A stretch of 64,000 bases of DNA from Annona cherimola (taxonomy: Eukaryota > Streptophyta > Magnoliopsida > Magnoliales > Annonaceae): NCBI GenBank assembly GCA_030490835.1, contig CM059975.1, forward strand, positions 51,637,174-51,701,173. Reading direction: 5' to 3'. The notes under the pieces were generated by a model. It saw only the letters and a program-made list of their open reading frames with translations. It had not been told where the DNA came from and ran no database searches. Shown here piece by piece: positions 57,770 through 64,000 of this stretch; the first letter of the stretch is position 1, and the number at the start of each line of letters is the position of its first letter. The position numbers were made by a program, and so were the translations under genes.

Positions 57770-58538
57770 ATGGCTAATAAGGGGAAACAAATGATGAGTT
57801 TTGAGGAATTAAAGAAGGAGATGGATGAAGAAAAGAAACAAAAAATAGAAGAAAGTGTCAATAGGTGGTTAGACTCACAGCAGAATGCGTATTCCTTTCC
57901 ACCAGTTCCTCCAATGTTCCCCCTAGGTATCCTCCACCCCACTTGCAAGGCAGCTATCAACAGAGGCCAAATGTTGAGGAGTCTAGCAGTCAGGCTCCTA
58001 GAGCTGAGGTTTATTCAGCATCTCGCCCTGGATTTTTAGGGACCCTTCGAATTCCCACAGACTACATACATCTCCAAGACCTCCAGCGCTTTTGGGATAA
58101 CACTCCAGTACCTATACCTCCTAACTTAGGACCATGGTATAAGTTTGAATATGGTTACCTTCAATTCCAATATGGAATGAGTTGGGAGAACATACGACAG
58201 AGAGAGAAAGAGATGGCCCCCTTCATAGAGGGTCTTGCTCGAGGATTCGTAGACCCACCTGAACCTATTCCTCGCCCTGGTGAGATTATGATACATGTCA
58301 ACAAGAGTACCGGTGATCTATTTTCTCTCGGTGAACCTTTAAGATATCTCGCACCAATCAGGGATGAAGAGTAGAAAATGAAGAAAGTGATAGTAGTGAT
58401 GATAGTAGCGATGATGATAATGATGGCGAAGAAGAAAATAATCCGGCCTGGTCAGACACTAGCACTATTATTGAGGAACCTACTCAGATGTCGCCTAGGC
58501 GTAGGCGTTATCGTTACTTCAGGAGGGGACCGGGTTGA
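57770..58538 (+). pseudogene. G1 ORF1: unnamed extra ORF between PBS and gag, two frameshifts
   Basis: Homologue of the G2 ORF1; family not recognised. The start MANKGKQMMS at 57770 aligns with the G2 start. A charged helix (FEELKKEMDEEKKQ) and NRWLDSQ follow. A frameshift near 57920 moves the frame to the 57865 track, which gives the conserved HLQDLQRFW, GPWYKFEYGYLQFQYG and APFIEGLARGF. A second frameshift near 58370 leads to a Ser/Asp/Glu-rich acidic run, AWSDTSTIIEEPTQ and an Arg-rich tail ending FRRGPG with TGA at 58536-58538. Conservation of start, core and tail between two diverged copies implies it was once a selected protein of about 255-280 residues. Confidence 0.7.
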
Positions 58539-58882
58539 CAATGAATTTTCTTTGTTTTTTTAAAACATGGGCATGTATAATTATGAGATGATGATACTTG
58601 GTTATGATGGAATGTGATGTATATATATAAGCGTGATGTGTGCAAATATTTTGTTATGTTTAAAACTATGGTTTATGGAATGAATGTGATGGATGTTTAA
58701 TTATGTGAATAATATGAAATGAATGAATGATTGTGAATGTTTATAATGATGGATGATATTATTTGATTGTGATTGTGTGAATTGATTATTAATTATGAGA
58801 TGATGAAATATATATATATATGATGACCTCACATTAATTACGAATAAAAGATTATGTGTTTCCATATATTCAGAAAAACATC
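58539..58882 (+). other. G1 leader between ORF1 and gag
   Basis: 344 AT-rich bases. No ORF or clear signal. Confidence 0.65.
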
Positions 58883-60147
58883 ATGGTAGAAACAAGATCA
58901 GGAAGGAGAACGAATAAAGGAAAAGAAGTTGTTACAGAAGTCCCCAGCCAACATGAGGTTGGAGAGACTAGTGGCAGGCCTAAGAGACAGGGACCCAAAT
59001 TAAATAGAGAAAGTCCAGACACTCATCAAAGATGAGAAGGTATAAGCCCATAAAGAAATGTAGAAGAAGAAAATGAGTCAAGACAGGCTCGACTTATTGA
59101 GGAAAGGGTAGCTGCAGCGGTAAAGGAAGCAATGCAGCAAGCTACTCATGAATAGGCAGCACAGACTGCAGATATTTTTCAGGATTTATGGGAAAGAATC
59201 CAGCAAGCTCAGTTGGGTAATATTGAAAGAAATAGACCCATTCCGACGGCTGGCCCGACTCCCATGACAGCACTAAGGGAAAATGAAAATCAATTATTAG
59301 AAACTGATAGACGAGCAATTAACGCATTCCCAGCCTAGCGACCCCCAAAATTTTTAGGAGAACCCGACCCGATTCAGGCTGAACAATGGATAATGGAGAT
59401 TAAGAAATTATTTAGAATATCTCCATGTAATGATCGGCAAAAAGTATTGTGTGCCACCCATTTGCTGACTAAAGACGTACACGAATTATGGGAAGCAATG
59501 TTGGTCACAATACCGCAACCAGAAGAGGTATCTTGGCAGACTTTTGTTGAGGAGTTCAACAAGGAATACCTCCCTGTTGGGTTACAAAGTCAGAAGGTGA
59601 TAGAATTCGAAAGACTTTATCAAGGGAGAATGTCTGTCACTGAGTACGCCACAAAGTTCAATGCCTTAGTTAGGATTGTGCCTTGGATTGCCAATGTGTA
59701 AGAAAAAAAGGCACAAAGATTTCAACAAGGACTGAGGCCATACCTTAGGGAAAGCCTAGCCCCTCTGCTAATCAAAGATTATGCTTCAAGTCTTGAGAGG
59801 GCAAGGGCCCTAGAAATTGAGGCATTGAGAACACAAGAACTAAGACTTGGGTCAAGGATGTTCAGTCCTAGTACTAAGGAAGCTGAACCGGAGAAGGAAA
59901 AGGCTAAGAAAGGGAATGTGAGAAGAGGAAAAGGAGCTCCAAAGAAGAAACTCCTGCCCTTTTGCAGAAAATGTCAGAAGCGACATGCAGGCGAGTGTTT
60001 AAAAGGTTCTTATCGGTGCTATAAATGTGGGCAAGCAGGCCATATAGCCAAGGAATGTTGGACAGGAGAAGCAAAGGTCGTTAAATGTTATACTTGTAAC
60101 CAAACAGGACATATCACTCCAAACTATCCGAATAAGGTACAGACGTC
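58883..60147 (+). pseudogene. gag: G1 gag, degenerate
   Basis: Ty3/gypsy Gag. The ATG at 58883 gives MVETRSGRRTNKGKE, shared with the G2 relics. In-frame stops occur at 59033, near 59152, at about 59336 and at 59699. The capsid-like retrotrans_gag core runs about 59340-59830 (PPKFLGEPDPIQAEQWIMEI, ELWEAMLVTIPQPEEVSWQ, RLYQGRMSVTEYATKFNAL, RFQQGLRPYLRE). Then a Lys-rich stretch and two zinc knuckles: CYKCGQAGHIAKEC near 60018-60059, complete, and CYTCNQTGHITPNY near 60087-60128 with its last Cys changed to Tyr. An additional CRKC...HAGEC lies just upstream. All pieces keep one frame with the protease downstream, as in single-ORF gag-pol chromoviruses. Confidence 0.88.
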
Positions 60148-61382
60148 ACAAGGATGTCGAAGACCTGCACAACTCAGGATAATCGGAGCAACGAATAAGC
60201 AGGGAACCTCTACAAATACGGTACATGTGTATGCCCTGACTCAGACAGAGTCACAAGAACAAGAAGAAAAGGTAGTCATAGGTATGGTTTACATTTTAGG
60301 AAATTCGGCAGTTGCTTTGTTTGATTCTGGTGCTAGTCACTCATTCATAGCATGCCAATATGTGGCCACCCATGCACTACCGGTAGAGAAAACTAATTAA
60401 ATAATCCACGTAGAATCCCCTATGTAGAGATTAGCTAGTACTAGCCAAGTATGCAAAGCATGCCCAATTAGGATAGGATCGCTGATTTTATAAGCCAAAT
60501 TGATCCTATTACCTATGACGGAATTTGATGTAATGTTGGGTATGGATTGGTTAAGTCAATGGGGAGCTATGATTGATTGTAAAAATAAGAAGTTACAATT
60601 TGAAGCAGCCCCAAAAAAAGAAATAGTAATTGGAAAGCTAAGACAACCTGAAAATTTGACGATATTAATATCGTCCATGAAAGCAGTTAAGATGATCCGA
60701 CAGAGGTGCCAAGCTTATCTGGTATCAGTTAATGTGGAGAAAGGTATGGAGATAGAAATAAATCAAATCCCTGTGGTTAGAGAATTTCCCGATGTATTTC
60801 CAAATGAACTGACCACATTACCTCCACAAGAGAAATGGATATGACTATAGACATCATACCAGGTACAACTCCAATATCTAAAACTCCATATAGAATGGCA
60901 CTGGCTGAAATAAATGAGTTAAGGACTCAAATACAGGAGCTACTAGACAAAGGTTTTATCAAACCCAGTGTATCACCCTAGGGAGCTCCAGTATTGTTTA
61001 TGAGGAAAAAGGATGGAAGTTTGAGGCTGTGTATTGATTACAGAAAAGTAAATAAGGTCACAGTGAAAAATAAATATCCACTGCCCAGGATCGATGATTT
61101 GTTTGATCAGTTGCAAGGAGCTACAACTTTCTCTAAAATTGATTTACAGTCAGGGTATCATCAGTTGAGAATATATCCTACCGATGCTCACAAAATAGCT
61201 TTTCGAACTAGGTATAGACATTATGAGTTTTTAGTGATGTCTTTCGGGCTCACTAATGCCCCTACTGTATTCATGGATATGATAAATAGGATATTTCGGG
61301 ACTATATGGATCAATTTGTAGTGGTGTTTATTGATGATGTCCTGATTTACTCCAAAACAAAGAAAGAGCATGAAATTCATTC
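60148..61382 (+). pseudogene. pol: G1 pol: protease and partial RT, degenerate
   Basis: Aspartic protease (RVP_2 type) with ALFDSGASHSFIA near 60316-60355, then stops near 60398 and 60426, and the continuation EFDVMLGMDWLSQWGAMIDC from 60520. A frameshift near 60835 is followed by [14 protein letters not shown], a stop near 60980, then [17 protein letters not shown] (61003), [31 protein letters not shown] and [12 protein letters not shown], with the catalytic IDD near 61330. RT ends at HEIH near 61380, where G4 begins. Thumb, RNase H and integrase are missing. The sequence is closest to Tekay/Del-type chromoviruses by motif; no tree was built. Confidence 0.88.
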
Positions 61383-61900
61383 GTAGCTTTTAAGGGATAG
61401 GAAGATAGGAATAAGATAAAATTTATTTTAAAATTAGATTCTATCTTAACAAATCTTACCTAGGATAATTCTTATCTCATCCTGTCTTATCCTGTGGAGA
61501 GATAGAGATAAAATTTATGTCAAAATTAAATTATATCTTAACCACCCTATCTAGGAGAGTTCTTATCTCATCCTATCTTATCCGATGGGGCCCACATGTT
61601 TGGGGAGGCAAAAGTGCAAAAATAAATCATATTTTTCTGCGAAACTCCATACTTGAACCCTAGGCCTCTAAGATCACTTGGACCTCCTTTATGCCAACCG
61701 ATCTACATGGGTTGCTGAAATAACATTCAAAAATAAAAATATAAATGTAACCCATGACATATTTAAATAATAATTGGGCAAGGGCCATTATTACTCATTT
61801 GGCCCAGTTGGTCAAAAAGTCTACCCTTGCCACGTAGGATCCCTACTTGGATTTTGACCAGTCAACTTAATTTATTATTATTATTTTTTAACATTTTACA
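61383..61900 (-). repeat. G4 3' LTR or LTR fragment with inverted/tandem repeats
   Basis: On the - strand it starts TGTAAAATGTT at 61900, right after a PPT-like GGTGAGGAGAA. The far end at about 61383 has no clear CA terminus, so it may be truncated. Two units of about 95 bp lie at 61393-61489 and 61496-61583, each containing CTTATCTCATCCTRTCTTATCC. The first unit begins GGATAGGAAGATAGGAATAAGA, an imperfect inverted copy of its own end. Confidence 0.55.
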
Positions 61901-61914
61901 TTCTCCTCACCTTA
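61901..61914 (-). other. G4 polypurine tract
   Basis: The - strand reads TAAGGTGAGGAGAA between the pol 3' region and the LTR start TGTAAA, a typical chromovirus arrangement. Confidence 0.65.
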
Positions 61915-61943
61915 TAAATTTTCGTCCTTGAAACTTGCAATAG

Positions 61944-64000
61944 TCAAGATAAATTGGTGAACAATTCGGGGCAGATTCTGCGAATATCATCCTCTAGCTC
62001 CCACGTAACTTCTCGCTCACTGTGGTTGCTCCATTGCACTAGAACATGTCGAATTGTCCTCCTCTTTAACTGCTTCTATCGACTATCCAAAATTCGAATA
62101 GGACGTTCCGGGTGAGTTAAATCGTCCTCGATTTCATATTGTTCGGTTGACAAAATATGAGTCGAATCGGCCACATGCTTTCTTAACTGTGAGATATGGA
62201 AGACATTATGAACACTTGCTAGCAAAGGAGACATGCTAGCCGATAGGCAACACTGCCTATAATTTTCAATATCTCAAAAGGTCTGATATATCGAGGAGAT
62301 AATTTGTCTTTCACTCCGAAACGAGTCACACCTTTGGTGGGAGAGACTTTTAAGAAGACTAACTCGCCCACTGTAAATTGTAGGTCTCTTCGTCTGCCAT
62401 AAGCATACTTTTTCTGGCGATCTTGCACTGCTTCTAACCATCGTCTAATAATTCGTACCGCATCAGCAGCTTGCTGAACTACTGCTGGAGCTAAAAGTTT
62501 TTTCGTACTAATTTCTTCCTAATAGATAGGCGTTCGACACCTTTTTCCACACAGAGCTTCAAACGGAGCCATACCAATACTAGCCTGATAACTATTGTCA
62601 TAGGTAAATTCAACCAAAGACAAATGCTTATCCCATGAACCAAAAAAATCTAATGCACAAGCTCTTAATAAATCTTCTAAATTTTGAATAGTTCTTTCAG
62701 ACTGACCATCCGTCTGTGGGTGATACGCAGTGCTCAACCGCAACTCTATTCCCATACATTTTTGTAATTTTTGCTAGAAATCGAAAATAAACTTTCGATC
62801 TCTGTCTGACACAATAGAAACATGGACACCATGTAAACGAACAATCTCTCGCAGGTATACGTCTGCCATTTGATCCATTCTAAAGGTCATGCGATAAGGC
62901 AAGAAGTGAGCAGATTTAGTAAGTCTATCCACTACTACCCATACAACATCATAACGAGCTTGGGTCCTAGGGAGAGCCGTCACAAAGTCCATGGTAATAT
63001 GTTCCCATTTTCACTCTGGTATTTCTAAAGGTTGCAACAATCCGGCTTGTCTTTTTCGTTAAGCTTGGACCTGCTGACATACTAAGCACTGAGACACAAA
63101 TTTGGCACACTCGACAAACAGCCTTTTCCACCAGAAATTTCGTCTCAAATCTTTGTACATATTGGTACTACCAGGGTGCACAGAAAATTTAGACTGATGG
63201 GCTTCCTCTAAAATTTCTCAACGTAGCTTATCATCTCTGGGTACAACTAACCTTCCCCGAAAATGTAGTGTGTCATCAGGACTGCAATCAAAATCCGAGG
63301 GATCTCCATTCTTCAACTTCTCTAAAATACGAAGAATAAGTTTATCTTGTTTCTGAGCTTGCTTTATCCGATCAATCAGTGTTGACTGAATTTGTAAAGC
63401 ACATATTCTTCGAATTTCTCATGGAGTTACCACTTCTAACTGCAAGGATTGAATTTCTCTTATTAGAGGCAATTGTTGAGTAATCCAAACTGCAGTATAG
63501 AATTTACGACTTAGAGCATCAGCTACCACATTTGCTTTATCGAGGTGATATTGAATACTAATGTCATAGTCTTTTAGTAACTCCAACCATCTTCTCTGTC
63601 GAAGGTTCAACTCCTTTTTGAGAGAAGATGTACTTCAGGCTCTTATGGTCTGTAAAAATTTCTGTTTTCTCCCCATACAAGTAGTGTCGCCATATTTTTA
63701 AAGCAAACACCATTGCGGCTAATTCCAAGTCATGGGGTAGGGTAATTTTGTTCATAGGATCTTAACTTTCTAGATGCATAGGAAATTACCCTACCTTGCT
63801 GCATGAGTACACAACCGAGGCCTTTCCTAGATGCATCACTGTACACCACATAGTTTTTGCCAGTGATCGGCAAGGCTAAAATCAGCACTGAAGTTAAGCG
63901 ACTCTTCAATTCTTTGAAACTTTTCTCACAAGCATCTGACCAAATAAATTTAGTATTCTTGTGGGTTAACCTGGTAAGTGGTACTGCTATGCTTGAGAAA
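61944..64000 (-). pseudogene. pol: G4 pol: RT end, RNase H, integrase and chromodomain, degenerate
   Basis: Chromovirus Pol reading leftwards from the right edge. The RT/RNase H junction comes first ([20 protein letters not shown]), then RNase H with [20 protein letters not shown] and [14 protein letters not shown] (63755-63640) and [13 protein letters not shown] (63535). The integrase H2C2 zinc region HQSKFSVHPGSTNMYKDL follows near 63205, then the core MDFVTALPRTQARYDVVWVV (62992), SIVSDRDRKF and STAYHPQTDGQSE (62735), and the C-terminus DKLSPRYIRPFEIL (62300). The end is a chromodomain-like segment, VLVQWSNHSEREVTWELEDD near 62050-61985, which would bind methylated histone H3 and steer insertion to heterochromatin. 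Stops near 63650, 63221, 63012, 62773, 62519 and 62078 and frame changes make it inactive. Confidence 0.87.

Larger units (their letters stand above)
53447..61382 (+). mobile_element. G1: Tekay/Del-like chromovirus, 5' LTR to mid RT
   Basis: 5' LTR 53447-57570, PBS 57575, ORF1, gag, protease and the first part of RT, all on +. It inserted into the G5 integrase; the five bases before the LTR are atagt, which should recur at its unseen 3' end. RT breaks at about 61382, where the - strand element G4 begins. Multiple stops make it inactive. Confidence 0.88.

Overview
The window is plant nuclear DNA made almost entirely of LTR retrotransposons. Sirevirus-like Ty1/copia elements and long-LTR Ty3/gypsy chromoviruses (Tekay/Del-like) are nested in one another and in a Tat/Athila-like gypsy element. 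I see no host gene, rRNA, tRNA gene, CRISPR array or prokaryotic signal. The proteins and the initiator-Met-tRNA primer sites point to an angiosperm. Dense nesting without genes suggests pericentromeric or other heterochromatic DNA. The species cannot be told from the sequence.

Layout. 1-8639: degenerate copia copy C1 on + (gag end, pol, an extra ORF3, 3' LTR), cut by the left window edge. 8640-17412: rearranged Tekay-like material G2 on - (degraded protease/gag, a + strand LTR fragment, an extra ORF1 upstream of gag, PBS, a 4.0 kb LTR). 17413-22725: Tekay LTR tail, then a relic of copia copy C4 whose ORF3 is split by a solo Tekay LTR (17799-21817, TSD atact). 22728-53446: Tat/Athila-like element G5 on -, whose 3' LTR and integrase hold everything in between. 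24652-32338: copia copy C2 with two LTRs and TSD tattt, but a deleted pol. 32346-50843: solo Tekay LTR G3 (TSD tttaa), split by a solo copia LTR (34886-47459, TSD gttaa), itself split by near-intact copia copy C3 on - (35125-45881, TSD gactc). 53447-61382: Tekay copy G1 on + (LTR, PBS, ORF1, gag, protease, RT), inserted in the G5 integrase and broken in RT. 61383-64000: another chromovirus, G4, on -, leaving the right edge.

How the parts work together. The copia copies encode Gag (two zinc knuckles with a charged central region), then Pol (protease, integrase, RT, RNase H) in the +1 frame. In C1 and C3 a third ORF follows, related to the 'putative plant transposon protein' domain (PF20167-like) and not to an envelope. 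Each ORF3 is preceded by its own GTCGAC palindrome cluster and a CT-rich leader, the same palindromes that fill the LTRs upstream of their TATA boxes. The Tekay copies carry an unnamed acidic-tailed ORF1 between PBS and gag. The G3 LTR is about 1.8 kb longer than its relatives and holds tandem hairpins whose stems differ by compensatory and G.T changes. Those hairpins, ORF1, and ORF3 with its palindrome cluster are the best candidates for undescribed biology. C2 and C3 are young: I count about 7 differences in 1952 bp and about 6 in 1642 bp between their LTR pairs. All counts and alignments were made by eye.
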